From Rhytidiadelphus loreus (taxonomy: Eukaryota; Streptophyta; Bryopsida; Hypnales; Hylocomiaceae): 64,000 bases of DNA. The DNA is taken from NCBI GenBank assembly GCA_947034895.1, contig OX344763.1:40113025-40177024 (forward strand), read 5' to 3'. The notes under the pieces were generated by a model. It saw only the letters and a program-made list of their open reading frames with translations. It had not been told where the DNA came from and searched no databases. This document shows, one piece after another, positions 1 to 12,079 of this stretch (position 1 is the first letter of the stretch; each line of letters starts with the position of its first letter). The position numbers were made by a program, and so were the translations under genes.

Positions 1-231
1 TTCGACATAAGAATAGAAAAGAAAACACGGGATCCTTCTAGTGCTCATATACAATATTCTACACACCTTTAAGGATTAAGGTCAAACCAACCATAAGTGC
101 ATTGTTTTTACTAAGAAAGATCACACCATAGAGGATAAAGGGATAGCATCATGCTCCACATAGATACCATGCACAAGGCTCACATAAATTTGATGGGAAT
201 AATGTTGTCCTTTTAGTTTTTACTTTATTAA

Positions 232-1156
232 GCCCTAAAGGACCGGATTATGTTTTTTGGATGTATAGAAATTTTGGGCAGGTACCTACAAGCGGAGATT
301 TTTATATTTGAGGCTGAAATTTTCATAGAATGTGGGCCCGAGGAAGATATTTCATATGCACCAAATTTCATGACATTTGGAAATACGAGTCCAAAGTTAT
401 AGCCAAATATGTTACTTTTTTTCCCAACTGGGCAGTTCGGGCAGATCAGAAAAAATCACTTTTCTCAGAGACAATAATTTGGAATTGATTTTCTAGAGTT
501 TTATATACACGATAAGCTTTGAATCATTCCATTTTGATCAATGAGTCAAAAGTTATGAGGATTTTTTGTTTGCGGGCAGTTTTGGATTCCGTACTCTAAA
601 ATAAACTTTGAAATCCTTTATCTTACCCAATTTTCAATATTTTTGGACAAAAATAAAATCTTAGGATAAAGATACATTATTACAACATTTAGACCATTGG
701 GATTGGAAATTTCCAATTCCATATTTAAATTGTAAATAACTTAGTATTTTTAATCATTCTCTACTACTACCTACTTACTATTTTTTTCCTATATGTTGTA
801 CTATTCCAAATAATCTGAAAATTTTCAAGAATGTGGCCAACTTGTCTAGGAAAACAAATCCAAAGAAGCATCACCATTTAGGTCATTTTTTCATAGAAAT
901 GTGAGCTTGTGAAGTGCAGCTGCCCTGCTTTTTGCAGGGTCAAAAAAATGATTTTAGTTAATTTGATTGCTAATATCTTGCAATCCACCGGGCAGAAAGG
1001 TCTGAAATTTTTACCACATGTTATTGATACTATATAATACAAGATCCTATGGTTAGATATGTTAAAAAAAGTTTTTTTCCAAAATTTTGGTACTTGTACT
1101 AGAAATGGCAGTTTTGGAGCGTTTTTGGTGAAAGTATAGTGACGGTCCTTTAAGGG
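232..1156 (+). mobile_element. TTAA-flanked non-autonomous DNA transposon, copy 1
   Basis: The insert lies between TTAA at 228-231 and TTAA at 1157-1160. The matching place in unit 2 (about 37507) has a single TTAA and no insert, so this is a true insertion with a 4-bp duplication. Its ends are imperfect inverted repeats: GCCCTAAAGGACC at the left, GGTCCTTTAAGGG at the right. The interior is AT-rich and has no coding frame. It shares long stretches with 12080-13000 in the same orientation and with 52600-53460 in reverse. TTAA duplication with C-rich tips is known for the piggyBac and Kolobok superfamilies; which one applies cannot be decided without a transposase. Confidence 0.9.
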
Positions 1157-2332
1157 TTAATTTTTGTACATAGAGCATTGTTAGTAAAATGTTGATACTA
1201 CACATTAAGTTTGCATATTTTGACTACCACATTGATGTAATTGTTGTGGACTTGCTTAGTAGTTTTCATGTCAATTTATTGTGTCACTTTGACTAATATG
1301 AAAGTTTATTAAATGCCTACCATTCTTTACCAAATGCATCCAAATATTTATTATAAGATCTTGCCCTTATTATCCAACCATATAATGATCAATTAAGGGG
1401 CCACGTTGCTATACAATTCTATCCCACAAGATCAACTAATGCAATTCGTAAAATTTTGTAATAGCATTGAGAGAGTTATGAGCTTCAATGATACAACACG
1501 GATTAAAAAATTTGTTGTTTGAATACTCTATTCAACAACAAACATTTCAACCAAAAACATTAACATCAAGTATTCCATTCCATTTTTTATTGTTCTTAAT
1601 AGACTCTTACAAACATTGGCTTTTGAATATATATCATATTTCCCATAAGTATTGGAAGACAAAAATTATAGTGTATACATGTAGTACATATATAATCAAA
1701 CTAGAAACACAACTATATAACTTTACAATCATAGTACTACAAATGAATGATAATCCAATTCCTTCTCATATATACAAATGCCTTAATTTAATCCTACCAA
1801 TTGGTACTAACAATACCTTTTATTGTAAAGAAGCTATGAATAGGCTATAACTAAAATAAATCTTATTAATAAATACAAACTCAAAATCGAGTCAATCCGA
1901 CAATATATAGTAGCCCAAAAGCTAAAGCCTATCCAAAATCCACTAGTCATCCAACAATGACCACTACATAGAAGTATTCGTCTACAAACAAACCCGTACC
2001 ATATACAAATAGCGACCCCAATCTTTGAATTTTTGTAAGTGGAGAACTAAACTAAAGCAAATAGCACCTTTGTCAATGAGAATGATCCTTGCCTCATGCA
2101 CAACTAAGTCACCCTCCCATACCGTTCGCTATCACAATCACTCACATAATGAACAAACTTTTAACTTTCATAATTTTTTCATGTAATAATAAAATTGTAT
2201 TTACTTTGGTGCATTAAAATCCTCTAGAAAATATAAACAACAATCTACATTGAATAAATTCCATTTCTAGGAAGAGAAATGACTTCAAACAACTAATTGG
2301 AGGCTTCAATGGGAAGGATTTCCTATTTGAGC

Positions 2333-2850
2333 CTACATCATTAAGGCCACCTATAGCATTTTGATTGTAGTCTCTTTAACCTTGAACGCTATCTTTAACA
2401 CAACATCATTGATCCTTGATGCCAAAATGTTGGCTCACAAGGAGATGGTTCTTGGGTTGAAGTTGCTAAACATTGCATACACAATCATAATGTCACTCCC
2501 AAGGTTGATTTGGTAATGTACCAAGCCCTTGGGGAATACAAATTCATCCACTTTTTGTAGCATATGTATGTCAATTTCATCCAAGTGACACAATTCCATT
2601 GAAATGGTGCCTTGGAATCTTCAACAAATAATGAATTGAAGGAAATAATTCAAGAATTAAGCCAAGAATAGAAATGGTTGTGAAAATCCTAAACTAGTAG
2701 TGCACACAATGTAGCAGGTGAAATGCAATTAGCCCATGAAATTGGAGACAAATATCAACTAAGAAACCTCTACTACACAATGTCCCTAGTAGAAACATCA
2801 ATATTCCATGAAAGTGTCTATATATACACATTGTAAAAATGATTTAATTT
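2333..2850 (-). pseudogene. Germin-like pseudogene, unit 1 (exon 2 and part of intron)
   Basis: The 231 bp at 2333-2563 align without any length change to exon 2 of the intact germin-like gene (46623-46853), including the stop codon position. The following intron sequence aligns up to about 2850. Exon 1 is absent. The frame is destroyed by substitutions and the intron acceptor CAG is lost. Most differences replace G or C of the intact gene by A or T, many at CG or CNG sites, as expected from decay of methylated cytosines. The unit 2 relic (38710-39225) has the same mutations, so the decay preceded the unit 1/unit 2 copying or was homogenised later. Confidence 0.88.
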
Positions 2851-3149
2851 GTCAATTATTTGGCTATTGACAATAATATATATTCAAATTTATCAATTTT
2901 TTGGCTATTTCAACACAAAGTCATATATATTTATAAAGGATGTTCTAAAGAATTAGTAATGTTTAACATCTAACATTCCTCCTCAAGGTTCTAAAAGGGG
3001 GTGAAATTCTATAATATATATGAGGTTATAATACTCATCGAGGTAACTAAAATAGAGTTCTAGCTATACATGAAAATGGATGACATCTATATAAGCACAT
3101 ATGAAATTATTACAAACCTAAAAAAGTTATATAACTAGAAAGCAACTTA

Positions 3150-3177
3150 AGGGCCATTCTTACCTGGTGTTAGGGAA
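3150..3177 (+). repeat. Left terminal inverted repeat of the 26-kb element
   Basis: This is the 28-base left end. It pairs with 29329-29356 with two mismatches. It lies directly after TTA at 3147-3149. Confidence 0.9.
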
Positions 3178-3380
3178 CAATGACGTTAAGTCATAAAAAT
3201 CCTGCGGGTATTGGGGCCAGTCGGTTTTTAATTGATGGGGGGGTAATTTTAACCTTCCTAAATTTTCGTTATTTCATAATGGTGGGTTATTCTCACCAGT
3301 GGTCTTACGTATTTTCCGCCACCCCCAAAATCTGCCAGCAAGGCAGATAAGACCGATAAGTGAAGGGGGGGTTCAAATCA

Positions 3381-3677
3381 AGCAGAATGTCATTGTCATA
3401 TTTTTCAGTTGTCCATCTCAACGGCTTCTCTCTGAGGTAAGGTTTTAGGGTGTTTTCTTTTCCTCAAATCACTTTGTAATTCGTGTTTTCTCCTCCTTTG
3501 CGCTGAAGAAATGCAGTGTTGTATGTCTCGTTTTTGAACTCTTCCTTGCGATGCGCTTACCTGCAAATCACAACATTATTGTTTTATGGAATTATGATCT
3601 CTTGAGGTCTTCAGGGACGCAAATGCTTGTGAGGCGTAGGGAATGACTTGTGCTTGTTTGATTTCAGAGGGTTGTGG
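3381..3677 (+). repeat. Internal duplication of the Harbinger backbone, copy A1
   Basis: About 300 bp here recur at about 8926-9226 in the same orientation with roughly 10 percent divergence. A shorter piece after the 5.15-kb insert (8837-8925) recurs at about 9226-9300. Read together, the backbone held a tandem A-B, A-B duplication of its subterminal region, and the first A-B pair was split by the insert at 3683. No coding frame is visible. Confidence 0.75.
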
Positions 3678-5469
3678 GGACTTGTGAGTGTTTCTAACTC
3701 CACCCTTAAGTCAGAAAGTTGCACACAGGTTCTAGCGGCATAAATTAGTAAATTGTATGGGTGAAATGTAAACGTAGTGTTGATTGGCCTTCCAAGTAAT
3801 GGACACTTTGTTTGTGGTGATTTTTTTGTTATCTTTTAAATGCTAAATCTATGTTAATTCAATGCATATAGTTTGGTTTAGTTATCGAATCTAAATTTAG
3901 GTTTTGGGTATAATTTCTTCTAATATATCTCAAGAGCCTATCTTTAGGGTTTTAAAATGATAAAGTATGTAAAAATTGGATTTTGCCTTCAAAAGTTAGG
4001 AAAGGATGAAAAACAATCCCTAAAAAGCCTTTAAAACTTCATCTATCGTTTAAAAATAGCAAATTAGATTGATTTAAGTCCAAATTTTATCTCTGACCTC
4101 CTAATTACGTCTAGTTTCTTATCCTAAATTATTGTCTATTTTTAGTCAATTCTTAAATAGTTCATCCAAATGGGCTCCAAACTTCATCCACTGTTATTTC
4201 TTCCAAAAATGAATGAAATTTTGAATGAAAAATAGTTTTGAAATCCTAATTAGATTTTCTAAAATATTCTTAGACAAAATCTCTTAAGATATTTTATGAT
4301 CAATTTCCTACTTAACGGGTTGTATTTCCTAATCTAACAATAATTCTTTAATTTAAGTGACTATTTTTAGGGTTTTCAAAGATTTTGTGAAAAAATAAGA
4401 AATTACCTTTCTGTAAAGGTAAAATAACCAAAATTCTAACTTCTAAAAAAAAAGTTATTAATGGATGAAGTTTTAAGATTAAATAATAGCGAATTTAAGC
4501 TTTCATCCACAAATTACTTTAACTTTAATTGAAGGGGTTTGATTTTTTTAATGACTTTAAATATTCTAAACTCTAACGATTTAATTTTTTAGATTAAATT
4601 AAATTTTTCCTACTTCTAAGCTAACGAATGATTTTTAAAGCAAAACAAAATAAAGAAAAGTTGACGTACCTCTCCGATGAAAGAGTCAATCATGCTGTCC
4701 TCCAAAACCACAAGTTGAATTGTTTTGTAATATCCTGGTCCATCCTCCATCGCTAATCCATCGCAATTCCACAATTAATCTTTAATTTGGAATTGTTTTG
4801 TGGTTTTAGTTCTAACTTCTAAATAATAGTTTTGGAATTTCTATTATTTGGGGGGCTATTTAGATAATTTCCAAGTATATAGAAATTATTTAATTGTCTA
4901 AATTCAATAAATTAATCCCAATTCATTTAGAAGCTTCTAAATTCCAATTGTTTATAATTTTTTTGAAATTAGTTTGGATTTATTAGTTGACTAGTTTGTT
5001 TTATCTTCTTGTCTTTTTAGGACTAATAAAACAAAACTCCACTAAATTCCAAGCCGCTAGGAAATATAAGTTCAATAGTTAGATTCTAAAGAAATGAATA
5101 AAAAAGTCAAAATTCCTCACGTGTTCCAATTTCCCTCCCGTATTCTATTCTCTCTCCCTAATTCTTTCTCATTTGTTTTGTGAGTTTTTTAAGAGAGCTT
5201 GTGAGGTGCAACCCGAGAGAGAATGAGTGATGGAAGGTGGAAAGACAAGTTTAGTGTTTAAAAACTCAAAAGTTTTGGTGTGGCGTGCAACGGCCAACCT
5301 TTGAGTGTATTAAAGGTTGATTTTTAATTTCAATGTATAGACTCTTCACATCATAACATTGATTTTAAGATGGCAACTTACCAGATTTTTTAGTATGCGA
5401 TGGACCAAATTTTTGATATTTGAGTTTTGGATTTAACTACCTTGGTGCTCACACAAGCCTGTTTGCTCC

Positions 5470-5860
5470 GTCTGGGCTCACAACTGGCTCACGAACTGGA
5501 CTATCGAACTGGCTCACGAACTGGACTATCAAACTGGCTCACGAATTGGCTTCCGAATGTTGTCCCGTGAACTGGCTCCCGTATGCTGCCCCGTATACTG
5601 GCTCCCGTATGTCGTATACCATATACCCCCCACGTGGCTGCTTGTTACACGCTGGAATCCTTCGTTCTACACCGCCACGTCAAGCTACGTGGCGAGGCGT
5701 GATTCGCCACAGCTCTCGTCTGTTCCCGTCCACGTCCGTTACGTTCCCGTCCACATCTGTTCCCGACTGATGTTCCTGTCCACATCTTGTCCACATCTGT
5801 TCCCGACTGATGTTCCCGTCCGTTCCCAACTGTTGTCTCGGTAGTTTGGTCTCACGGCCT
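5470..5860 (+). repeat. GC-richer tandem arrays inside the LTR-type insert
   Basis: A roughly 25-bp unit built on ACTGGCTCACGAACTGG is repeated about four times from 5470. It is followed by variants of CTGGCTCCCGTATGC and then by repeats of CCCGTCCACATCTGTTCC. Open frames across this stretch are a product of the repeat composition and resemble no protein I recognise. Confidence 0.75.
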
Positions 5861-5994
5861 GACCTCGCAGTATGGCTTTAATGGTCTAGTCTCGTTCGGC
5901 AATCTTCAACTTGCTTTTAATTAACCTCAGGGTTTCCAATCGGACCTTGCCAAGCTGAACAGAACACACCTAGCAATTTAATCTAATTTTGGAG

Positions 5995-6190
5995 GCTTTT
6001 GAAAACTAAAAGGATTTTTTTTTAAAAGAAAGAAAAACTAAGAGAATTTTGAAAGGAAGACTAAAAGGCTTTGAAAGAAAAACTAAGAGAATTTTGAAAG
6101 AAAAACTAAAGGCTTTGAAAAGAAAACTAATAGAATTTTGAAAGGAAAACTAAAAGGCTTTGAAAGGAAAACTAATAGAATTTAATTTTT
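5995..6190 (+). repeat. Purine-rich tandem array
   Basis: A unit of about 40 bp, based on GAAAACTAAGAGAATTTTG followed by AAAGGCTTTGAAAG, recurs four or five times with small changes. Confidence 0.75.
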
Positions 6191-6354
6191 AGTTATTTTC
6201 ATAAATAATAAAACTAGCAAATTAATGAAAATAAAGAAATGAATGGCAACCCAAAGGTTCTAATATGTGCCCCAAAAAGAAGAGGTTGGAAATGATGTGA
6301 GTTTTGGCCTTTAATAAACTACCACATAGCGAATTTTATAAATTTTGACTTTCA

Positions 6355-6740
6355 AAAAGTCAAAGCTTCGCCGTGCGGGGGCTACCCCATGCAACACAAA
6401 GAAATCAAGGATTTAGAATTTTTAAAATACCCGTTTCCAGGATTTAAAAAGTCAAAGCTCCGCCGTGCGGGAGCAACCCTAGGAAATAACAAACAAATTA
6501 AAGTTTCAAGTACCCGTTTCCAGGTTTCAAAGTCAAAGCTCCGCCGTGCGGGAGCAACCCCAGGAATAACCAGGATCCAAGGATCCAAACTAGTATTTTG
6601 AAAACTTAATTTTTAAAGGAGGTACACATGACAGTGTTTAACTGAACATTAAAAACTAATTTCCAAAATTCCAAACAAAGTTCTAGTTTAATCACTAAAG
6701 GAGGTACACATGACAGTGTTTAACCGAACATTAGCAATTA
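6355..6740 (+). repeat. Three-copy CCGCCGTGCGGG array and a following two-copy repeat
   Basis: Around 6356-6385, 6448-6490 and 6527-6570 the segment AAAGTCAAAGCTCCGCCG plus a GTGCGGGAGCAACCC core is repeated. A second repeat containing AGGAGGTACACATGACAG occurs at about 6617 and 6699. Another pair sharing AGTTTTGGGGCTTGAAGC lies at about 6938 and 7040. All belong to the LTR-type insert. Confidence 0.75.
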
Positions 6741-9700
6741 GTCAAACCAAACACCCGTTATACAACGAGTTTTGGCACGTGGTGATGCTCAAAACCTTTT
6801 GGCAAGGTTTAGCCTTGCCGCTTTAAAGTTTCAAGTTCACAAATTGTTATCAATTCACACAAATAGTTGGTTAGTACCCAAAAGAACAAGAAAATCAATT
6901 TAGAGTTTGGGAACTACTCCCACAACTTCCAAAATATCAAAGTTTTGGGGCTTGAAGCCTCCAAATTCAAGAAATAAGTTAGTTAACTCAAACAACAATA
7001 GAGTTAGGGGATTTCCTCCACCTAAACTCTTGAAAAACAAAGTTTTGGGGCTTGAAGCCTCCAAATTCAAACAAGAAAAGAAAAGAAAGCTTTGAAGGGG
7101 CCCTCCGGACCTTCAAAGTACAAGAGAATAGAAGAAAATAGCCAAAACTTGGCTTAAAAAGTGCTCCGACAAGTGTCGGTAGCACGACAAGAGCAACAAC
7201 AAGAAATGAAAAGAGAAAATGAGGGCCACGAACAACCTCGAGGAAGGGCCTTATATACTTGCTCCCAGCCCCCCCGGTAAGTTGTTTGTAAATATTTACT
7301 TACTTTCAATCTAGATATTTTGCTAAACTACCTAAACGCGTTTTCTAAATAATCTTTGTTTAATGGGAAGGAAGGTTCTCAAGCGAGTTCCTTCTAGGCC
7401 CTAAATGGCCTTAGAATCTCTTCCCAAATCAAATATTAGATTTTTTTTAAATTTTTTTGAAAACCTACCTAATTAACTGAGATATTTTGCATTTTAATCT
7501 AAGGTTAGTTCTAAATTGTCTTTCTTTAGTTCAAAAGATGGCTTCTTACGCAAGACAAGTATCTTGGGCAAATCCAATCTTCGATTTTACAAAAGATATT
7601 TGCAAAATCAATCTAGATTAATCCAAAATTACCTTTTAAAAGTCAAACTAAGGGCTGACCCTCTCTATCTTTTGAGGGACAACTCAAAACTGAAAACAAA
7701 CTGTGCCACCGCGTTCAGAAGACCCCAATTAGCATAACGGACCCCTTACCCCTACCTCTCCAGCCGTTTTAAAGCGCAAATTTGAATCACAATAATTCAG
7801 AACAAAAGTCAAAAACCTAACTTTTGGAGTTTGCGTTTTTTGATGAAACTGTCAGTCCTGGGTGGTTTAGAATATTTGTGGGAGTAAGAATTGACCTTGA
7901 AACGCTCCATTCGGACACCGCTAGCTCCTGGTACGCCGGTCAACCCGCCGCCAAGTTGTAAATTCTTGTAAAATTCGCTGTCGGTTTTAATTCTGGTACT
8001 TGGGAATGTCAGAATGTCGGAATGTCGGAATGTCTTCAAACTTGACAGGGCTCTTTATTGGCACTCAAAACACTATTCTAATTTTTAGTGAGATTTTACT
8101 GCAACATTGGTAATTTCTAGGAATTTACGAATGCAATTTTAAGTGGTTGACTTCCCATGGAGTCATTGTGGAGTTTTGTAAAATCCCGAAATTTTTGGGC
8201 AATCTTCTATAAGATGTCCATCAACTAAGGGAAAAACCAAATCTCCAATAAGGATGCTATTTTTAGCAATTCCTTAATAATTTCTACCCGGGGGAAAATT
8301 ATTCTTGATACCGGGGGAATTTTGGATGATCGGGCTTCTATTTGACCTCCTGGCATGCTTTGACCTAGAAAAGCACCTCTCTATATGTTCCAATCATCAT
8401 TTCCTCCATCTTGGTTTGTGAATGACTGTATTTCTTAAAATTACCTACAAACAACAAATTTAACTCTTTCGAGTTGGATTTGGATTGACTCTAACTAGAC
8501 TCTAATTTTTAACCAGTTTGTTACATGCATATTTATAGATGATGTATCACATGAACAAGACACTAGGACTGGCTAACTCTCAAATCCTTACTTCGCTCGG
8601 AATTACTGACTTAACTACTTATTTTTACTAAAAAGACCTAAATTTAGTAAAAATGTAACGTCTTACGTGTTTCACGCATTTAAGGCCATTACACACCACT
8701 TTGGTAGGGACTTCTACCAAAACCCACAATAACTATATTTTTATATGTTTTTTCCTATTTTTCACCCAAAAATTAACTAAAAATCGCGAAAAATAAGTTC
8801 AGAGTTCCAAGTGCCAACTTGAGGGCTCACAGGACTGGGGGGTGGATTGGTGACTTCGAGGTGGGCAACCACAGGTTGTGTGCATCAGTGTTTTGACGAG
8901 GATTCCAACTCTAAGTTCCTTTGTAGCAGAACGTCCTTGTCATTTTTTTAATGAAGTTGTCCATCTTCAACGTCTTTTCTCTGAGGTAAGGGTATTCAAT
9001 GTTTTCTTTTCATGAAATCAATTTGTAATCAGTGTTTTCTCCTCGTATGCGCTCAGAAATTGCAATGTTGTATGTTTCGTTTTTTAACTCTTCCTTGCGA
9101 TGTGCTTACCAACAAACAATCACAGCATTGTCGTTTCATTAAATTATGATCTCTTGAGGAACACAAATGCTTGTGAGGCGTAGGGAATGACTTGTGCTTG
9201 TTTGATTTTAGAGGGTTTTGGGGGTCGGGCTGGTGACTTCGAGGTGGGCAACTGCAGGTTGTATGCATTTGTGTTGTAACGAGGATTCCAACTCTGAGTG
9301 TTGGTTACGAATGCTTTGACAAAAGTTAGGGCTTCTTGTGGCCTCAAAGTTGGATTCTACCTTCATTGCTTCTGGAAGGTTTTGTGAGGTGAAGTGAAGG
9401 ACTGAATGTGCTGGCAGTCTTTGTAAACAGGTACGAGTTCTCTATGTTTGTTGTTAATTACTTTGGCTGTTTAGGATGTTGTATCCCAAATGACTTCAAA
9501 TTTTTAAAATTTTTTCTCCTTCTACACTTCAGAATATTTTTCCGGGGGGCATCTTTCTCTTGCATTGTAGCGGTTTCAGTTGACGCATCGTTGTCTTTGG
9601 TAACCTCCGAATTTTAGAAGAAAAAAAAATTCATCACAATTGCCTTGAATGTAGGAATCAATGCTATTGTAATCTTGATCCAATTTACAATTTCTGTTGG

Positions 9701-10166
9701 TCGTGGAAATGTATGTGCTAGGCACTAATCTACCGTCCTATACTTCATTTTCTGTACAGATTTGACAAAAGACGGGACAAGCAGGGTTGTACACTGCGAC
9801 ACCGTGACACCGCGACAGATAGACGTTGCGCGACGTCTAGTGGAGCCCGCGTGACGTCAAGTTGACCAAACGTCAAGTTGACTTTAAAAAAAATCCTCCT
9901 TTGTTTACAATTTTGACATATTCAAGTCTTATTTTTATAAAGTGTCTCAATTTAATAAATACACATAACATTGTAAATTCAAGTTCATAATTATAGTGAG
10001 ATTTCAAAGTTTTTTTGGTTGTGAAAATGACCCTACTCGACAACATGTCTAGTAAACTCGACACTTCGTGACATGCGACATGCGACGTCAGATGTCATAC
10101 ACGACGCCAAAACTCAAAAATATGTCAGACAAGACAACCCTGGGGACAAGGCCAGCCATTGTCACC

Positions 10167-11525
10167 ATGGACACTGAAATGAACGTTCACTCCGCGCTCA
10201 CGTACACTGTCTGGCTCCTGCTACAACTCTTGACTGCACCACAAACTCTTTCCTTGCTTGAGCCCATTGAGGAGGATGATGATGGCAGTGACACGCTCCA
10301 ACTCATGCTCGATGTTGCGGGTGAACCTATGCAGGATCCTCACGCTATTTTCAGGGCTGCTTTACAAAATTTCCGTCTCTGTACAGCCTTCAATGGTTTC
10401 GAGGATGACTTGGGCTTCTGGGTAAAGCCTAGGTCAACTACATGGTTCTCTAGATTCTTGATGAATGAATATGATGACACGAGATGACTCCAAATGTTTC
10501 GCATGACAAAACATTCTCTCTTTGCTTTGGCTGACTTGTTGAGACTTCCTGTGCAGAAGAAAGATACAAGGTACAGGTTGGCCATTCCTGTTGTTATACG
10601 CGTTGCTTGTTGTCTCTTCAAGCTTACTCATAGTGCATCTCTATTCATATGTAGTGAGATGTTTGCCATTGGCAAAAGCACCGTCTCGGCGATTCTCATG
10701 GAAGTTGTCCATGCCATCAATGAGACCTTGCGTCACAAACTCACATGGCCTACAGGTGATCGCTTAAGAAAGACTGAAGACAACTTCTTCAATCTTTGTG
10801 GCTTACCTACTGTGGTTGGAGCAATAGATGGAACTCATGTGTCAATTTCAAAGCCCAGACATGTACCTGCAGATTATTTCTATTTCAAGTCTGGCGGATA
10901 TACTATCAATTGCCAAGCAGTTGTAGATAGTGATAAAAGATTTCTTGATCTTTTCTTGGGTATGCCGGGGTCTACAAATGACTCTCGCGTGTTGCGCCAC
11001 TCATCCCTGTATGACTTAGCAATGCACAACAATTTACTAGAGAATCAGCATGATGTGGAGGGCTTCATGCGTTACCTTATTAGAGATCTGGGGTACCCAC
11101 TTTTACCATGGTTGATGGTTCCACACCGTTCAATTGGTCGGTTGTCAATGGCGAAGGGAATTTTCAACAAGAAGCTGCGACGGGGTCGATGTGTTGTGGA
11201 GAACGCCTTCGGCATTCTAAAACAAACATTCAAGGAGTTGCTCACGAAGTCTGAATTGCATGTTGCATTTCTACCAGATGTTATCCTTGCTTGTGCAATT
11301 CTTCACAACATGCTCCTTGGTCAATCGCATGACGACGTTGAAAACCTTTTTCAAGTTCTTCGGACTAAGGGTCTGGACGGGGAAGTGCTGGATGGCAATG
11401 TAGGGCAAGAAGATGGTGGTGATGGCGGAGATGTTCTAACAAATGATGATGTAGTAGAGATTGCAAACGAGAAACGCAATGCCCTAGGACTGTACCTAAG
11501 CATGCAACGTCAAGTGCCTCAGTAG
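10167..11525 (+). pseudogene. PIF/Harbinger DDE transposase with one nonsense codon
   Basis: This gene encodes a HARBI1-like nuclease that would cut and join the element ends. The start chosen is the ATG at 10167, in a strong GTCACCATGG context. An in-frame GTG or ATG further upstream (10068/10080) lies in low-complexity sequence. The frame is open to 11525 except for TGA at 10485-10487. That is codon 107 of 452, at a place where TGG (Trp) would give DDTRW followed by LQMFRMTKHSLF. Residues 110-340 show a helix-turn-helix (GKSTVS) and the DDE catalytic set: D in AIDGTH (about 221), D in GSTNDSRV (about 272) and E in VVENAFG (about 345). A downstream ATG at 10494 could start a 343-residue product that keeps all three acids. 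The C-terminus is acidic and low complexity. The neighbouring Myb partner gene converges on it, 233 bp away. Confidence 0.9.
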
Positions 11526-11758
11526 ACAAAAACAGAAGAGTATGACACCACATTCTTCCTAAACTAATTTTTTTTTTCTTTCAATTACATGTTTAATTCA
11601 AAAGGTAGTGATGACCACAGAGGTTCATCAGCAGTCCTAGTCATGTCGATGCTTTGCTTTCTAACGGATGCCTGTTTGTACTGTGTAGTGTTGACGTCTA
11701 GCAAGCGCTGGAGAACTACACCTCTAATGTTTAGAGAAGAGGGACGACAAGGACGTCT

Positions 11759-12079
11759 TCAAGTAGTCGGGTGCTCTGCAGTCGAGAATGTAGGATCGAC
11801 AACAAGGGTGGAGGTAGCATCTTGTCTTGGCAGGTCTTCGTCAATACAATTAGTATTTGCAGTCTTGTTTGTATCATCCTTGTAGTCTTGGGCAACAGCA
11901 GGCAACTTGTTCTTGATTGTTTGTTCCCCAAAGTCATTATAGGGGCAGAAGGTAGCAGTAGATATGTCGATGGGGGGCGGTCGGTAGGAAGAGAAGGGTG
12001 CACTTGTGTCATACCATGCTGCCGCTTGTGGCAGGTGTGGGAGTATTTGGCCGTTTTTCATAGTTAAGCTTTTGCTTAA
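11759..12079 (-). pseudogene. Harbinger Myb/SANT partner gene, C-terminal piece
   Basis: This is the last of three pieces of one gene. The reading frame continues exactly from 13005 once the TTAA-flanked insert (12080-13000) and one TTAA are removed. It adds 106 codons and ends in TGA at 11759-11761. The sequence is hydrophilic and rich in Asp, Thr and Pro, with no recognised domain. The stop is 233 bp from the end of the transposase gene on the other strand. Before the continuity was seen, this looked like an isolated small open frame with no homology. Confidence 0.72.

Larger units (their letters stand above)
43..3149. repeat. Tandem locus duplication, unit 1, left part
   Basis: From about 43 the sequence matches 37320-39533 in the same orientation. 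Both copies run through the same AT-rich flank, the germin exon-2 relic and its intron remnant. The match stops at 3149, where the 26-kb element begins, and resumes in unit 2 with no gap as the sequence found after 29359. Unit 1 also has an extra 925-bp TTAA-flanked insert (232-1156). Most of this part differs from unit 2 by a few percent, but about 2281-2931 shows no difference at all. No gene is supported outside the germin relic. Confidence 0.93.
3683..8831. mobile_element. 5.15-kb LTR-type insertion, perhaps a solo LTR
   Basis: The ends read TGTGAG at 3683 and CTCACA at 8831, the TG...CA form of retroviral-type LTRs. They are flanked by a 5-bp direct repeat GGACT at 3678-3682 and 8832-8836. 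Removing the insert rejoins the duplicated A-B sequence of the backbone (compare 9190-9260). No second LTR copy, primer site or gag-pol frame is visible, so a very long solo LTR or an unclassified non-autonomous element fits best. It contains several short tandem arrays and a TATA-like stretch (CTTATATAC, near 7250). No gene is supported in it. Confidence 0.65.

Noticed and set aside
1488..1850. 120-codon open frame, repeated as 37780-38226 in unit 2
   Set aside because: It lies in the AT-rich 3' flank of the germin relic. It matches nothing and is conserved only because the DNA is duplicated; the diverged unit 3 copy (about 45770-46150) does not keep it.
5420..5844. Two overlapping frames in GC-rich sequence
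   Set aside because: The frames are produced by the CTGGCTCACGAACTGG tandem array; there is no domain.
11589..12067. Plus-strand frames between the transposase and the TTAA element
   Set aside because: They are antisense to the C-terminal piece of the Myb/SANT partner gene, which is the better-supported reading.
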